A stretch of DNA of 64,000 nt, from contig NZ_QLLT01000018.1 of assembly GCF_003259315.1 (NCBI RefSeq), positions 62,001-126,000 on the forward strand, read 5' to 3'. The notes below the pieces were generated by a model. That model saw only the letters and a list, made by a program, of their open reading frames with translations, was not told the origin of the DNA and did no database searches. Of the stretch, positions 35,239 through 47,828 are shown piece after piece (within the stretch, counting starts at the first letter, position 1; the number at the start of each line of letters is the position of its first letter). The translations under genes and the position numbers were made by a program. This DNA is from Kitasatospora sp. SolWspMP-SS2h (GTDB lineage: Bacteria; Actinomycetota; Actinomycetes; Streptomycetales; Streptomycetaceae).

Positions 35239-36138
35239 TCACCCCGGCAGGCGCGCCGTCCCGATCAGCAGCATCAGCAGGATCGCCGCCACCGCCCCGG
35301 CCAGCGCCAGCCCCTGCACCAGGTTCCGGCGCTCCCGCGGGGCGGACATCATCCCGGCCCCGATGGCGACCCCGGCCACCAGGCCGCCGAGGTGGGCCCG
35401 CCAGTCGATGTTGTTCAGCGTGAAGGTGAGCACCAGGTTGACCACCAGCAGCGCGATCACCGGCTGCATCGGCACCCGGTTCGCCCGGAACAGCACCGCG
35501 GTCGCGCCCAGCAGGCCGAAGATCGCCCCGGAGGCGCCGACCGAGAACATGTCCGCCCCGTCCAGCAGGTAGCCGAACGCGTTGCCCGCCACCCCCGACA
35601 GCAGGTAGAGGGCGAGGAAGCGCCACCGGCCCAGCACCCGCTCCAGCTGGGGGCCGAGCACCCAGAGCGAGAACATGTTCATCAGGATGTGCATCACCCC
35701 GGCGTGCACGAACATCCCGCTGACCAGCCGGTACCACTGGCCCGGGCCCTCGGCCACGCCGATCCGCGTCCCGAACGCGTCCGCCCCGCTGCCCATCCCC
35801 AGCCGGAACTGCCAGACCCCGTCGACGTACTCGGTGAGCAGGAACACCAGCAGGTTGACGCCGATCAGCACCTTGGTGACCAGTGCCCCGTCACCGAGCG
35901 TCAGCAGCGCGCCGGCCGTGGTCCGGGGCTGCTGCCGGGCCTGCTGCCCGGCCTCGCCCCGCACGCAGTCCGGGCACTGGAAGCCCACCGAGGCGGGCAC
36001 CATGCACTCCGGGCAGACCGGCTGCCCGCACCTGGCGCAGCTCACCCCGGTCTCCCGCTCGGGGTGCCGAGCGCACCGGGGCAACCCGCTCCCCCGGCCG
36101 TCCGCCGACGTCGGCCGCACGGGCTCCTCCGGATGCAT
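35239..36138 (-). CDS. rhomboid-family intramembrane serine protease with N-terminal zinc finger
   Basis: 299 aa. Residues ~20-60 hold B-box-like zinc ligands (CARHPERETGVSCARCGQPVC, then CPDC). Six or seven helices follow, with the rhomboid residues N154 in HILMNMF, catalytic S203 in GASGAIFG and H249 in RAHLGG. It cleaves transmembrane segments of unknown client proteins. Transcribed toward crgA and preceded by the DnaA-box cluster at its 3' side. Confidence 0.93.
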   Translation of the reverse strand: MHPEEPVRPTSADGRGSGLPRCARHPERETGVSCARCGQPVCPECMVPASVGFQCPDCVRGEAGQQARQQPRTTAGALLTLGDGALVTKVLIGVNLLVFLLTEYVDGVWQFRLGMGSGADAFGTRIGVAEGPGQWYRLVSGMFVHAGVMHILMNMFSLWVLGPQLERVLGRWRFLALYLLSGVAGNAFGYLLDGADMFSVGASGAIFGLLGATAVLFRANRVPMQPVIALLVVNLVLTFTLNNIDWRAHLGGLVAGVAIGAGMMSAPRERRNLVQGLALAGAVAAILLMLLIGTARLPG

Positions 36139-36242
36139 CGCCGCTGTCCCTCCTCAACGAAACGGTCCCGGCGCCGCCCCCCGCCGTACGGAACGGGGCA
36201 CCGCCGGGACCGCCCAGGCTACTGCGCGCACGGGCGCGCGGG

Positions 36243-36262
36243 GGCCGCCCCGCGGGGCGGCC
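36243..36262 (-). terminator. 20-bp perfect palindrome after the cyclophilin gene
   Basis: GGCCGCCCCGCGGGGCGGCC, 9 bp beyond the cyclophilin stop; a strong GC hairpin expected to end that transcript before the rhomboid gene. Confidence 0.7.
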
Positions 36263-36271
36263 GGGTGCGGA

Positions 36272-36799
36272 TCAGCCGCGCGAGACGACGACCTGCTCGA
36301 TCACCACGTCCTGGACCGGGCGGTCGTACGGCTTGGTGGTGGCGGTGGTGGCGATCGCGTCCACGACCTTCCGGCTGGCCTCGTCCACGACCTCGCCGAA
36401 GATGCTGTGCTTGCGGTTCAGCCAGCTGGTCGGGGCGACCGTGATGAAGAACTGCGAGCCGTTGGTGCCCGGGCCGGCGTTGGCCATCGCCAGCAGGTAC
36501 GGGCGGTCGAACGAGAGGTCGGGGTGGAACTCGTCGCCGAACTCGTAGCCCGGGCCGCCGGTGCCGTTGCCCAGCGGGTCGCCGCCCTGGATCATGAAGC
36601 CCGCGATGACCCGGTGGAAGACCGTGCCGTCGTACAGCGGCTCGGCGGCCAGCACACCGGTCTCCGGGTTCTTCCACTCGCGGGCGCCCTCGGCCAGCTC
36701 CACGAAGTTGGCGACGGTCTTCGGCGCGTGGTTCGGGAAGAGCTTGACCACGATGTCACCGCGGTTGGTCTTCAGGGTGGCGGTGAGTTCCTCGGCCAC
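36272..36799 (-). CDS. cyclophilin-type peptidyl-prolyl isomerase
   Basis: 175 aa, cytoplasmic (no signal). Catalytic and substrate residues are present: FHRVIAGFMIQGGD with Arg, then MANAGPGTNGSQFFIT and HSIFGEV. It speeds proline isomerisation during folding. It conforms to the single-domain family length. ATG start. Confidence 0.95.
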   Translation of the reverse strand: MAEELTATLKTNRGDIVVKLFPNHAPKTVANFVELAEGAREWKNPETGVLAAEPLYDGTVFHRVIAGFMIQGGDPLGNGTGGPGYEFGDEFHPDLSFDRPYLLAMANAGPGTNGSQFFITVAPTSWLNRKHSIFGEVVDEASRKVVDAIATTATTKPYDRPVQDVVIEQVVVSRG

Positions 36800-36962
36800 G
36801 GCAGTACCTTCTTCTCTCTTGCCTGACTATCCGATGAATCATCCCACGCGGCTCGCGGACGGCTCAGCCGGAGGTGCCCGGTCGGCAAGCCCGATGCATG
36901 ATCTCCTAGCAGGTGGAAAGGTGCGTACCGGACGCCGGACACCCGCCGAGAAGGAGAAGCCC

Positions 36963-37886
36963 GTGAGCCGTACGGACACCGCGCGCGAGACCGCCGGACG
37001 GGCGAAGGACGCCGTGGCGCCCTACGCCGTTTCTGCCAAGGAGGCTGCGCTGCACTACGCGGAGGAGGCCAAGCAGCTGCTCGGCCCCAAGCTGGAGGCG
37101 TTCGGCCCCAAGGCCGCCGCCGCCGGAGCCCAGGCCAAGGTCGGAGCCGGCCAGGCCGCGCACACCGCCCGGGTGCAGTACGCCAAGTACGTCGCACCGC
37201 ACCTGGAGCACGCCTTCACCAGTCTCCCCCCGGAGACCCAGAAGGCCGCGCTCCGGGCCGCCCACCGGGCCCAGGAGGCCGCCCTGGCCGCCAAGCTGTC
37301 GGCCGGCCAGGCCGCCGGACAGGCCCGGGCCACCGTGGTGCCCAAGGTCACCGAGACCTTCCAGGCCGCCAAGGAGAACATCACTCCGATCGCCCTGGAG
37401 GCGCAGACCCGCGGCGCCGCCGCGGTCACCGCCCTGCAGGGCCACGTCAGCTCCGCCGAGATCAGCAAGCTGGCCGCCAAGAACGCCAAGAAGCAGCGCC
37501 GCAACGGCTGGGCCACCGCCCTCGCGGTGGCCGGCACCCTGGCCATCGGCACCGGCGTACTGGCCTGGCAGTGGTACCGCAAGCAGAACAACCCCGAGTG
37601 GCTGACCGAGCCCCCGGCCCCGGCCGCCGCGCCCACCCTCTCCTCCGTCCCCTCCGGCACGGCCGCCACCGACACCACGGCCGCCGCGGACTCCGCGTCG
37701 GCCACCGCTCCCGGCAGCGCGGCCGGCGGCCCGGTGGGCGGCACGGTCGGCGGCGCGGTGCTCAACGGCTCCGTCCCGCTCGACGAGCCCGGCGCACCGG
37801 CCGACCCGGAGGTCGCCCCCCGGCCGTCGGAGGACGAGCACGACGAAGACCGTCCCAAGCCGCACGACCCGCGCAAGCCGCACTGA
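36963..37886 (+). CDS. DUF5324 family protein
   Basis: 307 aa. Ala/Lys-rich amphipathic helices with heptad-like repeats (AKDAVAPYAVSAKEAALHYAEEAKQLLGPKLEA) run to ~175, then a transmembrane helix at ~180-200 (WATALAVAGTLAIGTGVLAWQWY) and a long acidic Pro/Ala/Ser tail. The layout suggests a membrane-anchored, possibly nucleoid- or membrane-associated protein; function unknown. GTG with GAGAAGGAG upstream. Confidence 0.85.
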   Translation: MSRTDTARETAGRAKDAVAPYAVSAKEAALHYAEEAKQLLGPKLEAFGPKAAAAGAQAKVGAGQAAHTARVQYAKYVAPHLEHAFTSLPPETQKAALRAAHRAQEAALAAKLSAGQAAGQARATVVPKVTETFQAAKENITPIALEAQTRGAAAVTALQGHVSSAEISKLAAKNAKKQRRNGWATALAVAGTLAIGTGVLAWQWYRKQNNPEWLTEPPAPAAAPTLSSVPSGTAATDTTAAADSASATAPGSAAGGPVGGTVGGAVLNGSVPLDEPGAPADPEVAPRPSEDEHDEDRPKPHDPRKPH

Positions 37887-37911
37887 CCCCGCCCCGGAAG
37901 CCTCCGGGCAC

Positions 37912-37954
37912 GCGAACGGCCCCCGACCTGTTCACCAGGTCGGGGGCCGTTCGT
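37912..37954. terminator. bidirectional terminator between DUF5324 gene and tRNA-Ala
   Basis: A perfect 18-bp stem plus one G-U, loop TTCAC, 25 bp after the DUF5324 stop and 6 bp past the opposing tRNA 3' end. Confidence 0.9.
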
Positions 37955-37960
37955 CGACTG

Positions 37961-38033
37961 TGGAGCCTAGGGGAGTCGAACCCCTGACATCTGCCATGCA
38001 AAGACAGCGCTCTACCAACTGAGCTAAGGCCCC
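37961..38033 (-). tRNA. tRNA-Ala (anticodon TGC)
   Basis: 73 nt. Acceptor GGGGCCT pairs with AGGCTCC; the third pair from the end is the G-U identity pair of alanine tRNAs. Anticodon loop TTTGCAT gives TGC. The T loop is TTCGACT. CCA is not encoded. Confidence 0.96.
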
Positions 38034-38143
38034 GAGCAACGGGGACAGCCTACCCGCTCCCGGGCAGCCGCCCACGCGGGTTTCGGACCGGCCGCGGCCC
38101 GTGCTCCGCGGGCCGGCCCGAGAAAGACTTCGTCAGTCGGCGC

Positions 38144-38272
38144 TCAGCGGCCGGCGGGGACCGGGTCGGTCGCCTCGGTCCACAGGTCCTGCTCGGCACG
38201 GTCCGCCTGGACCTGACGGTAGACAAAGAAGCCGCCGAGGGCGACCAGGGCGACCAGGAGAAGCTTCTTCAC
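38144..38272 (-). CDS. DLW-39 family protein
   Basis: 42 aa: MKKLLLVALVALGGFFVYRQ followed by DRAEQDLWTEATDPV. A single transmembrane helix and the signature DLW define this small actinobacterial family, found beside the tRNA-Ala/gyrase region. Function unknown. GTG start with GGACGAGG upstream. No similar frame overlaps it. Confidence 0.9.
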   Translation of the reverse strand: MKKLLLVALVALGGFFVYRQVQADRAEQDLWTEATDPVPAGR

Positions 38273-38532
38273 CGCGGGACCTCGTCCTTCTTGCTTACTT
38301 GGATGTAGGAGCACGAACCAGCGGCCGGGGTGCGGACCGCCCTGAGGCCGATGATACACACCGGTAACCCCTTCAAGAGCGGCCCCCGCCACCGCCAACC
38401 GACCGATCCGCCACCGGCTTTGACATACCGGCATCAGTACGATCGTCCGACAACGCGCCCGGGCGCGCCGCCGTTTCCGCCCGACGGCGCGCCCGCGCAC
38501 TCCTGCGCCCGGCTACCGGCTACCGCGTACGG

Positions 38533-39567
38533 CTACCGCTTGCGCCGCCGCAGCCGGGCCAGCTCGCGCCGGGCCGCCCGCACGTCCGCGGACAGGACGT
38601 CCAGCCGGGTGTCCAGCCCGTCCAGGCGGGCCTCCTGCCGGGAGGTCCGCTCACCGAGCGCGGTGGTCAGCAGCCCCTGGGCGTCGAGCCGCCGTTCGAT
38701 CGAGCCGACCGAGACCGCCAGCCCCGCGACCACGGCCGGCAGGTCCTCCGCCGTGAACGCGGACTCCGGCTCCTCGGCGTACCGCGGCACCACCGGCTCG
38801 CACTCCCCCGGCCGGTACGACTCGAACGGCTCCAGCCCGTCGATCCGCCGCCGCCAGTCCTCCACCGCCGGGTCCCGCCGCCCCGCCTCGTACTCGTCCC
38901 ACCGCAGCTCGCTCCACCGCCGCCACGGCCGCGCCCGGAACGCGTGCACCACCGGCGGCACCACCACCGGCCGCGCCGCCGCCTCCACCGCGTCCAGCAG
39001 CCGCCCGCGCACCCGCCGGGCCACCTCGCTGTCGCGCAGCAGCATCGCGACGTTCAGGACGGCCCGCCGCGAGTAGAGGGCGATGCCGTTGCCGCCGCCC
39101 TGGGGACGGCCGTAGGGGTTGTCCACAGGCGGGGACCACCGGGGGGCCTCCGCGCGGGGGCTCCCTTCACCTCCTTCGGCACCGCTGACCTGCCAGAAGT
39201 ACTTCTTGTAACTCTGGTCCTCGGGGTTCTCGGCCGGGTGCGCCGGTCGCCCGACCTCGCCGGACTGCCGGTCGGCCTCCTGCGGGCCGCTGACCTGCCA
39301 GACCTTCATTTTGAAGGTCTGGTTCGCGGGGTTATCCACAGGCTTGAGGACGGTGTACCCGTTGCTCTCCAGCTCCTGCCGGTGGCGTCGGACCACCGCT
39401 CGGATGATGTTCTCGCCGACCTCGAAGTAGTCCGCCACCATCCGCGTGGTGACGTACAGCCCGTCGGGCAGCAGGACGAGGGCCTTGACCTCGCCGAGGA
39501 CTTCGGTGCGCTCGCACAGGCCGCTTCGGAGCGTCCTGGATTCGAGCAGCGCGGCTTCCATGGACAT
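38533..39567 (-). CDS. phage antirepressor (Rha/ORF6N)-like protein
   Basis: 344 aa cytoplasmic protein. The N-terminal ~70 residues (LLLPDGLYVTTRMVADYFEV, VRRHRQELESNGY) resemble the winged DNA-binding part of Rha/ORF6N-like antirepressors; PRRAVLNVAMLLRDSEVARQVR-type sequence (here SRRAVLNVAMLLRDSEVARRVR) follows at ~165, and ~60 helical residues end the protein. Between them, ~75-160 has a duplicated unit (QTFKMKVWQVSG, QSYKKYFWQVSG) interleaved with VDNP motifs; two of the VDNs are encoded by exact DnaA boxes (39332-39340, 39119-39127). I recall related genes across Streptomyces but know no function. ATG with GTGAGG upstream; second ATG two codons later. Confidence 0.55.
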   Translation of the reverse strand: MSMEAALLESRTLRSGLCERTEVLGEVKALVLLPDGLYVTTRMVADYFEVGENIIRAVVRRHRQELESNGYTVLKPVDNPANQTFKMKVWQVSGPQEADRQSGEVGRPAHPAENPEDQSYKKYFWQVSGAEGGEGSPRAEAPRWSPPVDNPYGRPQGGGNGIALYSRRAVLNVAMLLRDSEVARRVRGRLLDAVEAAARPVVVPPVVHAFRARPWRRWSELRWDEYEAGRRDPAVEDWRRRIDGLEPFESYRPGECEPVVPRYAEEPESAFTAEDLPAVVAGLAVSVGSIERRLDAQGLLTTALGERTSRQEARLDGLDTRLDVLSADVRAARRELARLRRRKR

Positions 39568-39811
39568 GGGAGTGCCTCACAGGGGGGAAGAAGACATGAC
39601 GTGGGAACCGCCCGATCGCCCGGGGCGGGCGGGGCCGGATCATCCGCCGGCCGGAGCAGAGGTCGCGTTACGTCCCACGTCACCCAGTGACCGGTTCTGT
39701 CGCCCGGCCATCCCCGACTTCACATCAGTTTCGAGTCAGCTCACCCTGTGTTGCCTCTGCGCACCGGGCCCAACGAGCGGACGGGCGGGAGGTTACGGGG
39801 GCGGAACACGT

Positions 39812-39846
39812 CGAAGGCCCCGATCACCAGGTGATCGGGGCCTTCG
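39812..39846 (-). terminator. hairpin after tRNA-Ile
   Basis: A perfect 16-bp stem with loop CAG, starting 6 bp past the tRNA 3' end. Confidence 0.88.
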
Positions 39847-39852
39847 CGCCGG

Positions 39853-39926
39853 TGGGCCTAACAGGACTTGAACCTGTGGCCTCTTCCTTATCAGGGAAGC
39901 GCTCTAACCGTCTGAGCTATAGGCCC
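39853..39926 (-). tRNA. tRNA-Ile (anticodon GAT)
   Basis: 74 nt. Acceptor GGGCCTA pairs with TAGGCCC, D-arm GCTCAGACGGTTAGAGC, anticodon loop CTGATAA giving GAT, T loop TTCAAGT. CCA is not encoded. Confidence 0.97.
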
Positions 39927-39942
39927 TTGCCGCACTGAAAGA

Positions 39943-41325
39943 TTAGCGGACCGACGGCCGATCTCCCAAATCCGTATCCCGGGCCTCCTCCGGACGGTGC
40001 TGCTCAGCGGGCTCGGCGGGCTCGGCGAGCCACTCGGGGCGGGTCGGGGGGAGGCCGGAGCCGCCGACGGGGGTGGGGCGGACGGCGAGGACCTGGTTGA
40101 CGCCGATGTGGTTCTGCTCGAAGGAGACGGCGGAGGCGGCCATGTAGAGGCGCCAGACCCGGGCCCGGCCGCGGCCGGCCAGGGCGACGGCCTCGGGCCA
40201 GTGCGCCTCCAGGTTGGCGACCCACTCGCGCAGGGTGCGGCCGTAGTGCTCGCGCAGGGCCTCGACGTCGCGGACCTCGAAGCCGGCCTGCTCCAGCCGG
40301 GAGACCGTGGTGCCGACGGGGGAGAGCTCGCCGTCGGGGAAGACGTAGCGGTCGATGAAGGGGGAGAGCCGGTACGCCTCGCCGGGCGGCAGCGGGCGGC
40401 GGGCGATCTGGTGGTTGAGCAGGCGGCCGCCGGGGGCGAGCAGGCCGTACAGGTGGCGGGCGTAGACCAGGTACTGGGCGGAGCCGACGTGCTCGGCCAT
40501 GCCGACGCTGGAGATGGCGTCGAAGGGGCCGTCGGGGATCTCCCGGTAGTCCTGGAGCCGGATCTCGATCCGGTCGGCGAGACCGGCCTCCGCGACCCGC
40601 TGCCGGGCCAGCGCGACCTGCTCGGTGGAGATGGAGACCCCGACCGCCTCGACGCCGTAGTGGCGGGCGGCGTGCAGGAGCAGCGAGCCCCAGCCGCAGC
40701 CGACGTCCAGCAGGCGCGTGCCGGGGCGCAGGCCGAGCTTGCGGCAGATCAGGTCGAGCTTGGCGGTCTGGGCGTCCTCCAGGCTCTTGGCGGCGGGCTC
40801 CCAGTAGGCGCAGGAGTAGACCAGGGTGGGGCCGAGGACGAGCCCGTAGAAGTCGTTGCCGACGTCGTAGTGGTGGCTGATCGCGGCGCGGTCCCGGTGG
40901 CGGCTGTGCAGCTGGCCGCGGCGGGGCCCGACCTCCTCGGCCGGGGGTGCCGGGTTCGGGCCGAGGATGCCCTGCCGCAGGGCCGTGCCGAGCAGCCGGC
41001 GGCCGGGGGCGCCGAGGTACTGGCGGGGGCCGACCTGCGGGCGGGGGGCGTCCCGGTCCTCGGCGAAGGTGGAGACGGCGGCCAGCACCTCGTACAGGTC
41101 GGTGTCGGGGGCGACTTCGAGGTCGCCGGAGACGTAGGCGCGGGCCAGGCCGAGCTCGCCCGGGGACCAGAGCAGCCGGCGCAGGGCGCGGCGGTTGCGC
41201 AGGACGATGGTGGGGGCTCCGGACGGGCCGGCCTCGGAGCCGTCCCAGGCGCGGACCCGCAGCGGGATCGGACGGCCGATCAGTCCCTCCACCGCGTCCA
41301 CCAGTTGCTGTGCGTGCTGCGCCAT
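39943..41325 (-). CDS. cyclopropane-fatty-acyl-phospholipid synthase family methyltransferase
   Basis: 460 aa. An N-terminal lipid-binding-type region (~1-150) precedes HHYDVGNDFYGLVLGPTLVYSCAYW, the CFA-synthase signature, and SAM-binding DVGCGWGSLLLHAA. GMAEHVG and the ARRPLPPGEAYRLSPFIDRYVFPDGEL stretch also match. It likely transfers methylene or methyl from SAM to unsaturated acyl chains of membrane lipid. The last ~40 residues are a Pro/Glu-rich tail. GGAGGGG precedes the chosen ATG. Confidence 0.92.
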   Translation of the reverse strand: MAQHAQQLVDAVEGLIGRPIPLRVRAWDGSEAGPSGAPTIVLRNRRALRRLLWSPGELGLARAYVSGDLEVAPDTDLYEVLAAVSTFAEDRDAPRPQVGPRQYLGAPGRRLLGTALRQGILGPNPAPPAEEVGPRRGQLHSRHRDRAAISHHYDVGNDFYGLVLGPTLVYSCAYWEPAAKSLEDAQTAKLDLICRKLGLRPGTRLLDVGCGWGSLLLHAARHYGVEAVGVSISTEQVALARQRVAEAGLADRIEIRLQDYREIPDGPFDAISSVGMAEHVGSAQYLVYARHLYGLLAPGGRLLNHQIARRPLPPGEAYRLSPFIDRYVFPDGELSPVGTTVSRLEQAGFEVRDVEALREHYGRTLREWVANLEAHWPEAVALAGRGRARVWRLYMAASAVSFEQNHIGVNQVLAVRPTPVGGSGLPPTRPEWLAEPAEPAEQHRPEEARDTDLGDRPSVR

Positions 41326-41490
41326 GACGGCCCCTCCGACCAGTCGTTCCCGTCCGGGACGCCCGGTGACCGCCGGAGGCGGCCGGGCGGCCCGCTGACC
41401 GTTCCCGTTCTTCCACCTGTCTCTGCGCTGCGGGCCGGAACGCGGCCCCGGCACGCCGGGCGGTCACCCGATTGCACCGGGGACGACGAA

Positions 41491-41523
41491 GGGCCCCGGA
41501 GGCTTCAACAGCCTCCGGGGCCC
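41491..41523. terminator. hairpin between DUF3566 gene and methyltransferase
   Basis: A perfect 14-bp stem (GGGCCCCGGAGGCT and complement) with loop TCAAC, 28 bp beyond the DUF3566 stop. Confidence 0.8.
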
Positions 41524-41550
41524 CGGGAATTCCGCCTGACTGACGCGGGA

Positions 41551-42198
41551 TCAGTCTTCTTCGGCGAGGGTCAGTTCGATGCCGCCGGTGAAGCCCGCCG
41601 CCGAGTTGTAGATGAACGCGGCGAGGGTGGCCAGCGCGGTCATCAGGACGATGTCGACCAGCGCGATCAGCACGGTGAAGAGCATGACCTTGCCGAACCC
41701 GATGTAGTCCATCAGGTCGAAGGCGCCGGAGCTGTCGCCGCCGCTGCCGGTGACGTCCTTCAGGGTGCTGCTCAGCGAGGAGAAGACGCCGAGGCCGTCC
41801 AGGGTCATCCAGAGCACCGCGGCGGCCACGATGATGATCACGCCGAGGGCCAGCGAGAGCAGGAAGCTGACTTTCATCACCGACCACGGGTCGGCCTTGG
41901 TGACCCGCAGCCGGGCCTTGCGGGTCCGGCCGGTGCCGCCGCCGGACGGGCCGGGGCGGCGGGGCTGGCCGCCGCTCTGCCCGGGGGTGCCGGGGGTGCC
42001 GGGAGCGCCCGGGACGCGGGTGCCGCGCGGCGGGGTGGGCTGGCCCTTGGCGTAGGTGGTGGGCTGGGAGAAGCCGCCCGCGGGCGGCGCGCTCGGCGGG
42101 GGAGGCGGGGTCTGGCCCCCGTAGGACTGCTGGGCGGTTCCGCCCGGCCCGCCCGCCAGGCCGCCCGTGGCACCTCCAGCACCCGTGGCTCCGCTCAC
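41551..42198 (-). CDS. DUF3566 transmembrane protein
   Basis: 215 aa. A Gly/Pro-rich N-terminal half (~1-95) is followed by the DUF3566 domain: basic RKARLRVTKADPWSVMKVSFLLSLALGVI, and two transmembrane helices (~105-135 and ~165-200). It is the conserved downstream neighbour of gyrA in actinobacteria; function unknown. GTG start with GGGAGGACC upstream. A strong hairpin separates it from gyrA. Confidence 0.9.
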   Translation of the reverse strand: MSGATGAGGATGGLAGGPGGTAQQSYGGQTPPPPPSAPPAGGFSQPTTYAKGQPTPPRGTRVPGAPGTPGTPGQSGGQPRRPGPSGGGTGRTRKARLRVTKADPWSVMKVSFLLSLALGVIIIVAAAVLWMTLDGLGVFSSLSSTLKDVTGSGGDSSGAFDLMDYIGFGKVMLFTVLIALVDIVLMTALATLAAFIYNSAAGFTGGIELTLAEED

Positions 42199-42290
42199 CG
42201 TGGTCCTCCCGAACCGTCCGCCAGGGCGATCGCACCGCCCTGGTCCGTGTTGTGCTCGTGCTCCGCGTACCCCGGTGGCCCGCGGTCAGA

Positions 42291-42331
42291 CCGTGGTGCC
42301 CGCCCCGCCACCGGCGGGGCGGGCACCACGG
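42291..42331 (-). terminator. 19-bp-stem terminator after gyrA
   Basis: A perfect 19-bp GC-rich stem with loop ACC, starting 14 bp past the gyrA stop. It should end or strongly attenuate the gyrBA transcript before the DUF3566 gene. Confidence 0.88.
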
Positions 42332-42345
42332 TGCGCGTCCGTGCG

Positions 42346-44946
<2,601 letters not shown>

Positions 44947-44983
44947 TGGTGGTCAGTTTCCTTTCAACGATCCTGGGCGGACG

Positions 44984-46975
<1,992 letters not shown>

Positions 46976-47248
46976 GAAGCGCCCTCTCTGGCACAGCGCG
47001 GGCCGCGCCCCTCCCCGCTTGCCCGGGCAGGTGTGCGACCACGGCGTTTCGACTCTGTTGCTCCACGCAACGGTGTTTACGCTTCAGTCTACCGGTACGA
47101 CCGACAGAGAGGGGCGTTTGGCAGCCTCTGAGGGCAGATGTGCCGCCCTGAATCCCCTCGGGACGTGTCCCGATACTCGACAGGGGGGCTCAGAGCGCCT
47201 GGACGGGCCGCCAGCGATTCCGGAAGATCCCGGTCCGCCGCACCGGGG
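46976..47248 (-). promoter_or_regulatory. gyrB upstream region
   Basis: No gene in 273 bp. On the minus strand a TAGACT hexamer near 47086 is a fair -10 candidate, but I could not pair it with a good -35. In Streptomyces the gyrBA promoter responds to loss of supercoiling, so a control region is expected here. Confidence 0.4.
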
Positions 47249-47761
47249 TCAGCCCCAGGTGTCACCCGGGCCCTTGCTCCCGGGTGCCCGCAACCGCCCG
47301 TACCCACGCACCGGGGCGTCCGGCCCCAGCACCTTGATCACCCGGACCGTGCCGTGCCCCAGCTCGTGATTCAGCCGGGCCACCAACTGCCGTGCCAGCA
47401 GCCGCAGTTGAGTCGCCCACGCGGTGGAGTCGCACTGCACGGTGAGCACCGCCTCGGCCTCCGCGTACGACTTGGGCTCGCAGTGCGCGGCGATGTCCGG
47501 CCCGACGATCTGCGACCAGCGGCCCATCACCCCGCCCACCGCGGCGGGCGCCTCCCAGCCCCGCTCGGTGATCAGCCGGTTCAGCGCCGCCCCCAGCGGC
47601 ACCGGGTCCCGGCCGTCCGCGCGGGCACCGCTGCGCAGCCCGGTCCGCTTGGCCTCCCGCCGCTCGCGCACCTGCTCCCCGCGCTGCCGGGCCTGCTCCT
47701 TGGCGGCGCGCAGCGCCACCCGGGCCAGGTCCACCCCCGAAAGCTCCGGCCCCTCCGCCAT
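47249..47761 (-). CDS. DUF721 (DciA-like) protein
   Basis: 170 aa. Basic N-terminus (LAAKEQARQRGEQVRERREAKR-type), then the DUF721 domain: WSQIVGPDIAAHCEPKSY, LTVQCDSTAWATQLRLLARQLVARLN, IKVLGP. DUF721 includes DciA, the ancestral loader of the replicative helicase DnaB, which fits its place between recF and gyrB near oriC. ATG at 47761 is preferred to the adjacent GTG at 47764 for better spacing from GGGAG. Confidence 0.88.
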   Translation of the reverse strand: MAEGPELSGVDLARVALRAAKEQARQRGEQVRERREAKRTGLRSGARADGRDPVPLGAALNRLITERGWEAPAAVGGVMGRWSQIVGPDIAAHCEPKSYAEAEAVLTVQCDSTAWATQLRLLARQLVARLNHELGHGTVRVIKVLGPDAPVRGYGRLRAPGSKGPGDTWG

Positions 47762-47828
47762 CACGCTCCCTCCCCGGGCTGTGGACGACTCCGCCGACGA
47801 GCCGCCCAGGGTACGTGGTTCCCGGGGC

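Noticed and set aside
38421..38444. TTGACA followed by TACGAT as a promoter
   Set aside because: Spacer is only 12 bp, too short for a sigma-70-type promoter.
37961..39926. Integrated element at the tRNA genes
   Set aside because: No integrase, no duplicated tRNA 3' end and normal base composition; the antirepressor-like gene alone is insufficient.
47781..47789. DnaA box TGTGGACGA in the DUF721-recF gap
   Set aside because: Single isolated one-mismatch site, expected by chance.
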